Shown here piece by piece: positions 1 through 9,849 of a stretch of 64,000 bases of DNA. Numbering within the stretch: position 1 is the first letter of the stretch; each line of letters opens with the position of its first letter. The position numbers and the translations under genes were made by a program. A model generated the notes under the pieces. The model saw only the letters and a program-made list of their open reading frames with translations. It did no database searches and was not told the DNA's origin. The DNA lies in the NCBI RefSeq assembly GCF_022581195.2, contig NC_061472.1, positions 10,974,001 through 11,038,000 on the forward strand, in the 5' to 3' direction. The stretch comes from Helicoverpa zea. Lineage: Eukaryota > Arthropoda > Insecta > Lepidoptera > Noctuidae.

Positions 1-305
1 TTATATTTTAATTTTCCAACTCTTGTTTACATAAATGCTCTCCTATTATCTAATATAACAAATAAATAACTAATTACAACAACCGTGCCCTTCAAGAGTG
101 CTGCAAGCTGCACGATCGGCGGCCGGGCAAAGTGAAGCTTGCGCGGTCTCGCCTCTATTGCGATACGAAGCAGCTTTCCACATTGACCATATAAAAATAT
201 AGTTTGCTTTATTTTGGTGCCTATGTATTCAGGTGATAAGAATTAGAACTACTCGTGATATTGGTGTTTGGGTGCGGCAGTATGAAAGCATCGCGGGTGC
301 CGGCG
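1..305 (-). promoter_or_regulatory. 3' UTR and downstream flank of the minus-strand large gene
   Basis: The stop codon of the minus-strand gene is at 306-308. Reading the minus strand, an AATAAA hexamer occurs at 213-208, so the mRNA probably ends near 180-195. Nothing else is recognised between here and the window edge. Confidence 0.5.
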
Positions 306-3300
306 CTACTCGACGGGCACGGAGGCAGTGCGGTGCGGCAGCGGTGCGCACGAGACCGACAGCGAGGTACCTGCGTCGTGCCGCGGCGCGGGCGTGCAGC
401 CGCGCCCGCGGGCTGCTGTCCGCTTGCTGCTCGGCTCCACGTCCGCTTTCGTCCCTGCTTCGCTTATCGACAGGCGCATGGGGCTGGTCGTAGCTGATTT
501 GCTGCCAGGGGACGTCATTGTGATCTGATTTTTAGATCTGAACCGCTTTTCCCCATCACTATCAGTCATTGGAGATGTACCTGCGCTTTTCATATCTTTG
601 CACCGACCCGATAAATCCCCTCGAGGCTTTAATTTATGAGGTGGACTGTAGGTACCCGTAGCCAAGTGCGCAGAGGGCACGTCATATGGCTGGGCGTGGT
701 GGGACTGGTTGGGTGGGTCAGGCGCAGATGCTCGGCGATTATGGTTTAGATCTTCGTTGCCGGAGTCGAGGCTCAGGCTGCTGCGTTCCTCCGGGATGAT
801 GTCAAATGTCTGCTTGAAACGCAGAGAGTTGGAGCGCGAGCGTGGCTCCGGCAGCGAGGCGCGGCGCGGCGGTGACGCGGGCGCCGCGGGGGTTGGGGAG
901 GCGGGCGCCGAGGCTGGCGGGGACGTGGAGGGAGGGGACGCCAGCGCCCCCAGCAGCATGTCTGTGATCAGTCTGTTGGCGTTGCTGCCGTGCTCGGTGC
1001 GAGGCAATGAACTGCGTTTGCTGTTTTTATTCGAGTCACTGCTCGTGTACCTTTGCATTTTCTCATAAATTGGGATAGGTATTCGTGATTTTTTATTTTT
1101 CATACTAAGATTTTGATTCTCATCGGAATTCGTTGTTTCTGGTGAACTCTGTGAACCGTTTACGTATTCCAAAATTTCTAATATTTCGATACATTTGTTA
1201 CCGTCGTGTATTTCCGATTTTTGATATATTCTCTTGGCAGCGCGATCGTCGGTGGGTCGAGTCATAAGCGACAATTTTCCGTGTATTTGTTGCCGCTCGC
1301 TTTTTTGTTTTCCTAAATCGATGACGTCTAATCTTGAGTTATTCTTCGAAGATTTGAATGGATCTCGGTCGTTAATTGGCTCTAGTTGTTTCTTCCAAGT
1401 CCGTTTGGCTACATTGTCGTCGGATTTGGAGGTGACCATTCGATTGGGGCGGTGCTTGATGCGCATGCACTTGTACTCGTCCTGCGCCACCTTGGCGATG
1501 ACGTCGTCGATGAGCGCGTTGACGATGGCGAGGCAGTCGCGCGTGACGTCGCGGCGCGCGGCCCGCTCACCGTCGCGGCGCGCGGCCCGCTCTCCGTCGC
1601 GGCGGGCGGCCCGCTCTCCGTCGCGGCGGGCGGCCCGCTCTCCGTCGCGGCACGCGGCTCGCTCGCCATCCCGCGCGCGCTGCTTGCCGCGCGACCGTCG
1701 CGCGCACTCCATACGCATTTCTCTCTTCCGATGCCGTCGGTACAGTCTCTGTTTTATTTTCTCGGGCATTCGATCAGCGACGTTGACATTTTCTTTATCA
1801 CAGTCGCACTCGTTATCTGTTATTTGAATAAAGAACGACTCGCCTTTGTCCTTGGGGGTGTACACTTCGTTGTTGGCGGCGTTCTCCGGCAGCAGGTCCA
1901 GCACATCTATGGCGGAGCGCACGAGCTCGCTGCGCCTGGTGCTGAGCGCCCGGCGCAGCAGCACGGAGCGCGGCGAGTTGGGATCGTCGAGGCTGTCCAC
2001 GAGACTGGTGCAGTCGGAGCCCATGAGGTCTGCGTCGTCGGAAGAGGAGGTGTTCACCTCCATGGACTCGGTGTGCGGGAAGGCGGAGAAGCGCGGCACC
2101 ACGGGGTTGTCGTCCGCGTCAGGGTAGTAGCTGCCGGTGCCGACGCCGCTGATGAGCTCGTAGCGTGCGCCGCCCTCAGCGTCCGTCCGGCTGGGCTCGT
2201 TGTCGTTGTTGATGAACACGTCCGTCACATTGGATATCTCTATGTGCGATATCTCCGGCGGCGACTGGTGCAGCTCGTCGCGGAACAGCTTCTGTATCTG
2301 ATGCAGCACGGCCTGGTTGACGGCGTCGTGCTGCAGGTCGAAGCCGCCGGGCGAACTGGCGCGGTTGTTGTTGGACTCGGCGCTGGGCAGCTCGTCGCGG
2401 ATGGCTAGTGCGCTGGCGTCGGTCTTGTTGTTGCAATCGTCCTTGCCCTCTTCGTTTATACACAGTTCCTCGTTACCAAATATGATCTGATTGTTTGATG
2501 TTGGGCTCAAGTGAACTATTGTGTTCACTCCTGTATTTTGAAGCTTTACTTTTATTTCTTTTTCAACGATACTGATTTTTCTCTCGTTTCCCATGGAGGC
2601 ATTCATACATTCTAATTGATCCGTCAAAGAATTAAGACTCTCCACTAGAATGTTAGATACGTACTCGTCAATATTAATATTGTGGGCGTTCTTCTGGCTG
2701 ATTGTCGGAGGGCGCGAGCAGTGCGCGGGTTTGTCCGGCGATAGCGTGCCGATGGTGGGCGTGGCGCTGAGGTTGAGCGTCTCCGACACAACGATCTCCA
2801 GCACTTCGTAGGAGGGCGTGTGGACGGCGAGGGGCTTGTCGTAGGGCACCGCGTCGTTGTCGTCACGGTGCAGGCCGGACTCGCTGACGACGCCTGCGCA
2901 GTGGCCGCTCCGCGCGACCAGCTCGTCGAGCCGCCCTTCCTTGGCGGTCGGGTACGACGCCGAGTACGTTTCCGACGAGTCAGACAGCGAGCGCTCGTCG
3001 CTCACTGGTGACTGCGCAGATTCTTTGCTGGATATGGGCACGTCGTCTGCTGTGCTTGATTTTAATTCCATAGTGGTCATATCTGACGACTGCTGATCTG
3101 AATATTCTACGAATGCATTTCGGGCTGCCATAACATGGAATTTAGAGCCATCACTGTCGGTAAACATATTACTTGCTTTCTCTGCGTACGGAGATGGTTC
3201 GTGGCCGTGGGACCGATACGTAGAATCTGAAAAGTCAGCTCGCGTGTCCCTGTCGTGTCGCGACTCTTCAGCTCGGTCGTAGCTGTTCTTCATAGCGGCG

Positions 3301-3684
3301 CGGAGCATTTCGTCGCTGCCGCGGAAGTCTCGCGAGGAGTCGAGCCGCTGGCGCTTTGGCGAGGCCCAGCCGGCGCCGGGCGAGTGGCGCGAGGACGCGA
3401 GGCTGGACAGCGCGCGCAGCTCGGAGCGCGAGCCGTCCAGCGAGCGCGTCTCGCGGGCGCCGGGCGCGCAGCAGCAGCAGCTGCGGCACGGCTCGGCGCC
3501 GCGGCCCCACATGCGCCGCATCAGCGCCGAGCGCCGCATGAGCTCGCGGTCGCGCCGCAGGAAACGGTGCGCCGGCTCCGTGGGCGACCCGCTGCCGTCC
3601 CTGCACGGCGACGCCGACGCGCCCGACCGGTTGCTAGCGGGCGCGCTCTCCTCGGACTCAGATCTTTGTTGCGCGAGACGATAC
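306..3684 (-). CDS. Large disordered protein of unknown function, terminal coding exon (exon 5)
   Basis: This exon holds about 1,125 codons plus stop and completes a Lys codon begun in exon 4. The acceptor is ...TTGCAG just above 3684. An ORF starting at 3944 can be read straight through, but a consensus donor (gtaagt at 3782) and this acceptor show a 98-bp intron at 3685-3782. The exon 4 frame fits only when that intron is removed. The protein is Ser/Arg/Glu/Pro rich with no recognised domain. It has a Cys-rich patch (five consecutive Cys) about 90 residues in, a tandem DGERAARR repeat in the middle, a basic KQRLYRRHRKRE stretch, short hydrophobic helix-like blocks (CLAIVNALIDDVIAKVA) and a Pro/Ala-rich tail followed by RSNSLRFKQ. 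Function is unknown. Long length, balanced codon use and flanking splice sites argue strongly that it is coding. Confidence 0.75.
1548..1680 (-). repeat. 24-bp coding minisatellite (DGERAARR repeat)
   Basis: About five head-to-tail copies of a 24-bp unit lie inside the large exon. They encode the octapeptide Asp-Gly-Glu-Arg-Ala-Ala-Arg-Arg with one Cys variant. The unit is a multiple of three, so copy-number change keeps the frame. Confidence 0.85.
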
Positions 3685-3782
3685 CTGCAACGTGACAAAG
3701 GCGAGGTCAAATTGGTATCCCTTAGGGAGTGTAGGTAGTCTGGTGCGAGCACGCGTGTGAACGATTGCGGTTGACGACTTAC

Positions 3783-3935
3783 TTCCTCATTATAGTCTCG
3801 GGCACTGAATAGCGGCGGCGGAGCAGGCCGGGCGAGGCGCCGGCGCGCGGGGGCAGCTCGGCGGCGGCGCGCTCCATGGCGGCGCGGGCGGGACGTGTGG
3901 GCGGCGCGGGGGCGGGGGGACGGTACGCCGCGGCA
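3783..3935 (-). CDS. Large disordered protein, exon 4
   Basis: The exon is bounded by a GTTGTTGCAG acceptor (3945-3936) and a GTAAGT donor (3782-3777). In the frame that continues into exon 5 it is open throughout, is entered in phase 2 and leaves in phase 2 (AA|G, Lys). It ends with the motif RRRYSVPETIMRK, joined to YRLAQQRSES in exon 5, which looks like the best conserved part of the protein. A methionine at 3877 sits in a very good start context (GCCGCCATGG), so a shorter isoform of about 1,157 residues could begin here. Confidence 0.65.
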
Positions 3936-4488
3936 CTGCAACAACGACGAAGCGTATCACGGTATTGCTTATAATCATTCTAATAATCTACCACTTATCT
4001 CATAAATACATCTCCAAAATAACAAAGGCTACTTTTCTTTCTTTTTTAATAAAAGGTCCCTCAAGACACGGAGAACAGCTAGTATGAAAACAAAGACGGA
4101 GTTGTACTCATGGGTAGGTGTTTATGTTTGCTATGTATAGTAGACCGAGGCAGATGGGCATGCCATGTCGGCGATAGCGCGCGACGCATAGCGCCGGCCC
4201 CGCGCGGACCGCAAGCCGCAGCTCATTAGACGCGCGTCGAGAGCGCGCGCACTCGACCGGACCATAGAAAATATGCAAAGCAGCGAGTGCGAGCGCTGCT
4301 CACCACCAAGCTATTGACGCCTGATTACAGATTACGTACGATACATTATGGAATCAGGCGTTAATTTGCGGAAATCCATGATATAAAATATTAGGAGAAC
4401 TACCTACTTATGTAGAGCTTATTCCGCGAGACAGTAAATCGACTGTACATAGTTATAAAAAACTAAATAAAATAAAAAATAAAAACTT

Positions 4489-4795
4489 TTTATTGCAGAC
4501 CCACAAGTCCATAGAATGTTAGTAACTTGAAAAAACTTAAATCTAGTGTTAGTAAATACAATAAAAACATTTAAAACAACAAACTTAAATCTATTTTATG
4601 GCATGGGCTCTGACCCAGTGTTGGACGTAACACGAGTCCAGCCTATCCGCTGTAACGGCCAGGATGGTGTTGGTGCTGGCGCGCAGCCTGCAGAGCGCCG
4701 CGGCATACCGCTTGCGGAGCACGGCGTGGAAGCCGTCCACGTGCGCGTCCGCCTTATATGACCTGACTATGTTACTAGTCAGCGACTCCTTCAAT
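4489..4795 (-). other. Candidate minus-strand terminal exon with poly(A) signal
   Basis: Below a plausible acceptor (TTAGTGCAG, ending at 4796) an open frame runs from 4794 to a TAG at 4591. An AATAAA hexamer follows at 4494-4489. The 67 codons use GC-rich triplets and encode a basic, helix-prone peptide (motifs GFHAVLRKRYAAALCR and DSCYVQHW). It needs a phase-2 upstream exon. Joining exon 3 of the large gene would create an immediate TGA, and joining exon 2 would give Asp then stop, so its parent gene is unresolved. It could be an alternative 3' end of the large gene or a separate gene. Confidence 0.35.
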
Positions 4796-4915
4796 CTGCA
4801 CTAAGAACTTCCGTTTACGCGATTATCGTTGCTAAACTAAATGGTTACCTGCACGGCTGAACATTATTATGGCTTATGTTTAACTGATCACCAGAAATAG
4901 TAACAAATAGCAGAC

Positions 4916-5280
4916 AAAAATAGTAAATGATCACCAAAATGAAACTCGCATTTTAATGTAAAATGATAACCAAAGTTTTAACACTTTGCTATCCCATTTA
5001 AGTGAAATTACTCCAAAATAAATCATGCGCAAGCCAAAAATAGTAAATGATCACCAAAATTAAACCACCATTTTAAAGTAAAATGATAACCAAAGTTTTT
5101 ACATTCTGCTATCCTATTTAAGCAAAATGAGTCCAAATAAATCATTGTTATCCCAAAAGTAGTAAATGATCACCAAAAGTAGTGAATGATCATCAAAATT
5201 ATACCAGCGTTTTAATATAAAATGATAATCAAAGTTTTTACATCTTGCTATCCTGTTTAAGTAAACTGACTCCAAAAAAA
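4916..5280. repeat. 120-bp tandem repeat, three units
   Basis: Three units start near 4916, 5036 and 5155. Each carries AGTAAATGATCACC, then a TTTTAA-TAAAATGATAA block, an AAAGTTTT block and a TGCTATCC block. The third unit has a 20-bp internal duplication of its head. The same head motif recurs inverted near 5655 (GGTGATCATTTACTA), so a larger dispersed element of about 4.87-5.83 kb with inverted ends is likely. The flanks (5.3-5.9 kb) are AT-rich, with a LINE-tail-like segment at 5420-5530, and no gene is seen. Confidence 0.7.
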
Positions 5281-6161
5281 TAAGTTCGGCCTGATACAAT
5301 AAATGTAATAACATTATGGGGACCCTTTTCCTGCACTAGGGTGATAAATTGTCTATTGCATGCCTCTAAACAGTGCGATAAGAGTGTGTTTTCGAAGGAG
5401 TGTATTGAGAAACACATTCTTCTTCTTCTTTCTCCTGCCCTGTTCCCAATTTTACTTGGGGTCGGCGCAATCTGTCATTTTCTTCCATTTTCCCCTGTCA
5501 CTCGTCATACTGACACTCACGCATGCATTGCAAGCCGGACACATAACTTAATATGGCATCATAATACTTTATTTGGTAATAAGCGTTCATTTTATGGCAA
5601 TCACAGTGACTTATTTAGGCAAAAATAATACATTAATTTGGTCGTCAAGAGTTGGTGATCATTTACTAAATTTGGTGGTCGAATACAATTTAAAGTGAAG
5701 TCGTGACTAAAATAGCTGGTACTATTACATTTTTAGACTTTATTTTTCTGGTGTTCAGTAGATTTTTCTGGTTGCAAAACTAAGGGTATCAAAGCATTTT
5801 ATGGTGGTCATTATATTTGTTCCCCATTATTATTACATATTTGCTTTATAAAAAAGCCAGCCCTCCGGAAACTTAATTTACTAATTACCGGCAGCTGTAA
5901 TTTACTACTTTTTAAACGAAGAGGCAGCGCGCTAATTTTGCTTCTAGTTTCCCTTGCGTAATACAGCACTGTTCAAGAGAAGACTGATCCATTCTCGCTC
6001 GGAATATTCTCAGAGTCCGGAACAACAATCAAGGGATTTCGTCTTATAGTCCGTCCTCATTGCTGATTGACGCCGGAACACTCGGGAGTGGGGAGTCTCC
6101 GGGTCGGCGGTCGCTGCGGGGGTCGCCGCACGACGCCACCAAAACGTTCAACGCAATCACA

Positions 6162-6261
6162 ATGACCCCTACCTTGCACATAGCAGATTTTATTTGGTGG
6201 TGCGACAGTCCGGGCGACGACGTCGTGAATAACTTAAAACAATTGTTAATGCCAAACTTTA
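6162..6261 (+). CDS. Dys: Candidate alternative first coding exon of dystrophin (far-upstream isoform)
   Basis: An ATG in a good insect context (ATCACAATGA) opens 33 codons and then meets a consensus donor A|GTAAGT in phase 1. The peptide includes HIADFIWWCDSPGDDVV. About 100 bp of moderately GC-rich, ATG-free sequence precedes it, as expected of a 5' UTR. The only phase-1 coding acceptor recognised on this strand is the shared dystrophin exon at 42080; joining would give Asn before Glu-Arg-Glu-Asp. The assignment rests on phase and strand alone. The intervening intron would be 36 kb and would overlap the minus-strand gene. Confidence 0.4.
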
Positions 6262-6527
6262 GTAAGTACCGAAAAGTATAATATGTAAGTATTTAATATG
6301 TTTCGTTTCATTGAACTTATTAATGAAAATATGATTGAGTTGTAACGGGGAGTACGGGACTGCGACACGCGCCGGTTCAGATATAAATACATTCTCGTAT
6401 TATTTCAGGCGAAGTAGTTGCAGAGACTGCGCGCGGCCGCTGAATACTTGACATAGTTGCGGCGCCACTCGGCCGTGCAGCGCCATGCACGCGAGCGCCA
6501 CAATGTTCCCTATATGCTTGCCATAAA

Positions 6528-6822
6528 GCTGGAACCACACTTCGCTATGCGTTATTTGTTATGCGACTACGCTCAAATACTTGTTAAGTATGTGAGCGAA
6601 CAAAAAACACGACATTCACACTTTGTGCCGGAGTGCCAAACTTGGTGCCGTTGTGCTTATTGTGTCCTTTGAAGTAAACCGATAGGTGAACGGATAGCCA
6701 TATTTGTTATTCGCGCTTATGTTTTGCGGGCAAATATAGACGAATGAACCCTTCACACTTCGCCGTATGCACCCCCGAATAACGCGCATAACCAATAACG
6801 CATAGCGAAGTGTGGTTCCGGC
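6528..6822. mobile_element. MITE, about 295 bp, with terminal inverted repeats of about 38 bp
   Basis: The left end begins GCTGGAACCACACTTCGC and the right end is the near-perfect reverse complement. Similarity extends through a GCGTTATT-GTTATGCG block. There is no coding capacity. The target duplication is not clear (ATAA occurs near both ends), so the superfamily is left open; hAT is one guess. Confidence 0.65.
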
Positions 6823-7635
6823 ATAATACACGTAATCTGTCAAACCGTACATCAGCGACATACGATTCACATCCGACTGAGATCCAATCACGCACGACTC
6901 AATTACGATTGAAGCGTATGTGACATTCCGCTATTTTTTTCTTTGAAATAAACGTTTTTAGTAGTAGTAGAGCAAACTACCGTATAGTAGACCAAATGGC
7001 AGACCAATCGCAAACCAATCGAAAGACATTGGTATACGATTGGTCTTATATTAGTAGCAGCTAAGGTTAATACTGCTATTGCGCTTCAATTTCTATTCAA
7101 TTTTGACACTATTAACTTAGCAGAATCGGGCCCCAGGCCGGTCCACACTAAATATTATCGCGGGCCAATATAAATTACCAAATCAGTTGACAGCCGTTGA
7201 CATGATATTATTAAGGACACAGATTAGGGTTTTAATAGAAAAGAGGGCGCGAAATTTTTTCTTCGTTTGAGGACTCTGCCTAACTGGTCAAAACTTCAGT
7301 CAAGAAAAATACGGGAGGGGAACGATTACCTTGAACGTAGGTACATTATTACAAATCTTCATACATTTATTAAAATAATGGGCCCAATATGGACGAACAT
7401 TTTTTTTTATAAATAGGTATCAATGTTGGTTGATACTTTAAAATTTTTGTTTTAATCTGCCTCCAAATACTTCGGGAAATACTTTTCGCAGGCTTAGAAA
7501 AATAGCCTGTAGCCTTCTTCGATAAATAGGCTATCTGACACTGACACATTTTTTTCAATCAGACTGAGGAGTTCCTGATGAGGTGGATGAGGAGTGCCTT
7601 TAGAAAAACAAACAAACTTTACCTGTCTACTTTGA

Positions 7636-8800
7636 TTAACACATTCACTGCGGCAGCGTTAAATCTAAACTTTCTACTAGTGCGATACGAGACAAATGCT
7701 GCCCGTATCTATATTTCCTGATATGCGTTACGGCTTCTATTTTGCCGTACCAGAACCTGACTTTCAAAGCCTATACAGACGTGGAAACCACCTATATCAA
7801 TGGTTTTTATCAACAAATCGATAGACTATATCCTTGTATACACCTAGCTGCAGTCGCCCCGGGTTCTCTGTTATACTTTGAAAGATACAGAGATTTTTCA
7901 AAATCTTTCATTCGCGGCAATATATATGCCGTACAGCGTAGAAGTGAAAAAATGCTAGGGATGGGGTTTACTTCTGGAATGATAGTCGATGGTTTAAAAA
8001 TATTTTTATTGTAGATATAATATTCATATTTATCAGTGTTATATTATTATATAAATCAACATAATTATGTAACCTAATTATATAATATGTATAAATATGT
8101 ATTTATATTCTACCACAATCACACTATAGCGCCACCTAGTCCCAAATACATATAATGCATAGTATAGTTAGAAAATACACCCAGACCAAGACAACTAGAC
8201 AAAGAATGTTTGATTTGTGTGGGAATCTAACCCACAACCACTACGCCAACAGACAAATTTAAAAAAAACTAAAAACTATTAAAGGACGTGTATGAAACTT
8301 AGTAAGTAGGTAGTTATTCCACTGAATTATTTTCACACTTGACATCTTTGGCATCAAGATGATGATTTCCCCTCTCTCTCTCTACTCAAATCCAGTTTTT
8401 TATGTGAACGTCTCATTGTAGCAGAACCGCGTAATATTTTTCACAAAAAATATTGTTACGTCTTGCTTACGGCCAGCACTAGCGCACACTGAACCGCCGC
8501 GCGGACGCATGCAGTGTGGTGCGGGGTTGGGGGGGTACGGCAAGATATTCGCCGTACCGCACTGAATGAAAATAATTATTTTACTGTGCGTTACGGCAAC
8601 TATTTTGCCGTATATTGTTAGTGTACAATATTATTATATTAAAAGCAACAATATTGAAAATATCACTATCTCATTCCTACGCGCAAGGGAACTTAGATAA
8701 ATCGCCCCCGCACAGTACGCAAAACAAGGACAACGAGCTACCGCACTGGCTGAGAGTCAAATACGGCCAAATACTTGCCGTAACGCAGTGAATGTGTTAA
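7636..8800. mobile_element. Non-autonomous piggyBac-like element with TTAA target sites
   Basis: TTAA lies at 7636-7639 and 8797-8800. Just inside both is the 13-bp inverted repeat CACATTCACTGCG. Further in, several copies of a subterminal palindrome of the type GCGTTACGGC...TTTTGCCGTA occur near both ends (about 7723, 8536, 8588, 8768). TTAA duplication is diagnostic for piggyBac elements. The interior is AT-rich with no transposase; a 90-codon frame at 7742-8014 resembles nothing and is not called. Confidence 0.7.
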
Positions 8801-8887
8801 GACTCTCGAAAATTTTACACATGCATGAACAAAAGGGCTATCAATATCAAACTTGACAATGAAATCAAGGGGAACTCCTTAACTCCT

Positions 8888-8934
8888 AAACACAAGCTGG
8901 TTGCTACCGACTGGGTAGCAACCAGCTTGTGTTT
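8888..8934. repeat. Perfect 21-bp hairpin with 5-nt loop
   Basis: Arms at 8888-8908 and 8914-8934 are exact reverse complements (core CAAGCTGGTTGCTACC) around the loop GACTG. It lies between the piggyBac-like element and a SINE. It may be the end of a further mobile element. Confidence 0.8.
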
Positions 8935-9060
8935 GGGCATATTTTCTGCATATTGACAAGGACTAATAACACCATTATGGGATATCTAAGACTGCTACTG
9001 AGGCTGCTTGAAGTTTTGGTTCCGAACACTGAAAACCATAAAACAGGTAAAAAAAAAAAC

Positions 9061-9620
9061 TGGCCTAGTGGGCAAAGAACCAACCTCTCGAGTATGAGGG
9101 CGCGGGTTCGATTCCAGGTCAGGCAAGTACCAATGCAACTTTTCCAAGTTTGTATGTACTTTCTAAGTATATCTTAGACACCAATTACTGCGTTTCGGAT
9201 GGCACGTTAGGGTGCGTCCACATCTGGCGAATGTGCCGCGAATGCGAGCCTTGCATGAGTTGCGCTAAAGAGGTGCACCAAGCTATTGCAGTGACTGCAC
9301 GCGCGCAGCTCGCGGGCAGGTCGCAAACGGCTCGCGAGCTGCGCATTCGCGGCACATTCGCCAGATGTGGACGCACCCTTAAACTGTAGGTCCCGGCTGT
9401 CATTGAACATCCTTGGCAGTCGTTACGGGTAGTCAGAAGCCAGTAAGTCTGACACCAGTCTAACCAAAGGGTATCGGGTTGCCCGGGTAACTGGGTTGAG
9501 GAGGTCAGATAGGTAGTCGCTTCTTGTAAAGCACTGGTTCTCAGCTGAATCCGGTTAGACTGGAAGCCGCCCCAACATAGTTTGGGAAAAGGCTCGGAGG
9601 ATGAGGATGATGAGTGAAAG
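9061..9620 (+). mobile_element. tRNA-headed lepidopteran SINE, interrupted by a MITE
   Basis: The head contains a pol III B-box-like GGTTCGATTCC after a segment reading CCTAGTGGGCAAAGAACC. The body contains the blocks GGATGGCACGTTA, TGTAGGTCCCGGCTGTC and GTCTGACACCAGTCTAACC, ending near GGCTCGGAGGATGAGGATG. A partial copy in the opposite orientation lies at about 20640-20850, and an internally deleted copy at about 40065-40220. It lies in intron 3 of the minus-strand gene. Confidence 0.75.
9210..9378. mobile_element. 169-bp MITE with TTA target duplication nested in the SINE
   Basis: Perfect 37-bp terminal inverted repeats begin GGGTGCGTCCACATCTGGCG. TTA is present at both junctions (9207-9209 and 9379-9381). 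The related SINE copy at 20.7 kb carries the uninterrupted target with a single TTA, so the empty site is known. TTA duplication and small size fit PIF/Harbinger-type MITEs. Confidence 0.85.
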
Positions 9621-9755
9621 GGACACAAAAAGTGTTCTATTGAAAAGTCCCCCAAGTGTGAATGTTGAATTTGTTTGTAAGTTTAGAGCTGGTGAATTGT
9701 GAGTTTTGATGCAGAGTCAGCAGGTGCAGTCGAGTATGAGTGTAGCGGCACTGAC

Positions 9756-9849
9756 CAGCGACTGCGCAGCGAGCGCGGCTCGGGCCACGCGTCGCGCAGC
9801 GTGCGGAGCGCGTCGCGCAGCGCCGGGGACACGCCGCGCGCGCAGCCTT
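9756..9849 (-). CDS. Large disordered protein, exon 3
   Basis: The acceptor is TTGTTCCAG (ending 9850) and the donor is TG|GTCAGT. The exon is 94 nt, phase 1 in and phase 2 out, exactly what is needed between exon 2 (leaves in phase 1) and exon 4 (enters in phase 2). It encodes a GC-rich, amphipathic segment (SPALRDALRTLRDAWPEP). It was found by following the phases across a 14-kb gap in the gene. The link is inferred, but its composition differs sharply from the AT-rich flanks. Confidence 0.5.

Noticed and set aside
3684..3944. Reading the minus-strand ORF continuously from a start at 3944
   Set aside because: A consensus donor at 3782 and acceptor at 3685 remove a 98-bp intron, and the other frame of exon 4 joins in phase with a more protein-like sequence.
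7742..8014. 90-codon frame inside the piggyBac-like element
   Set aside because: AT-rich, no transposase motif, no family resemblance; likely chance.
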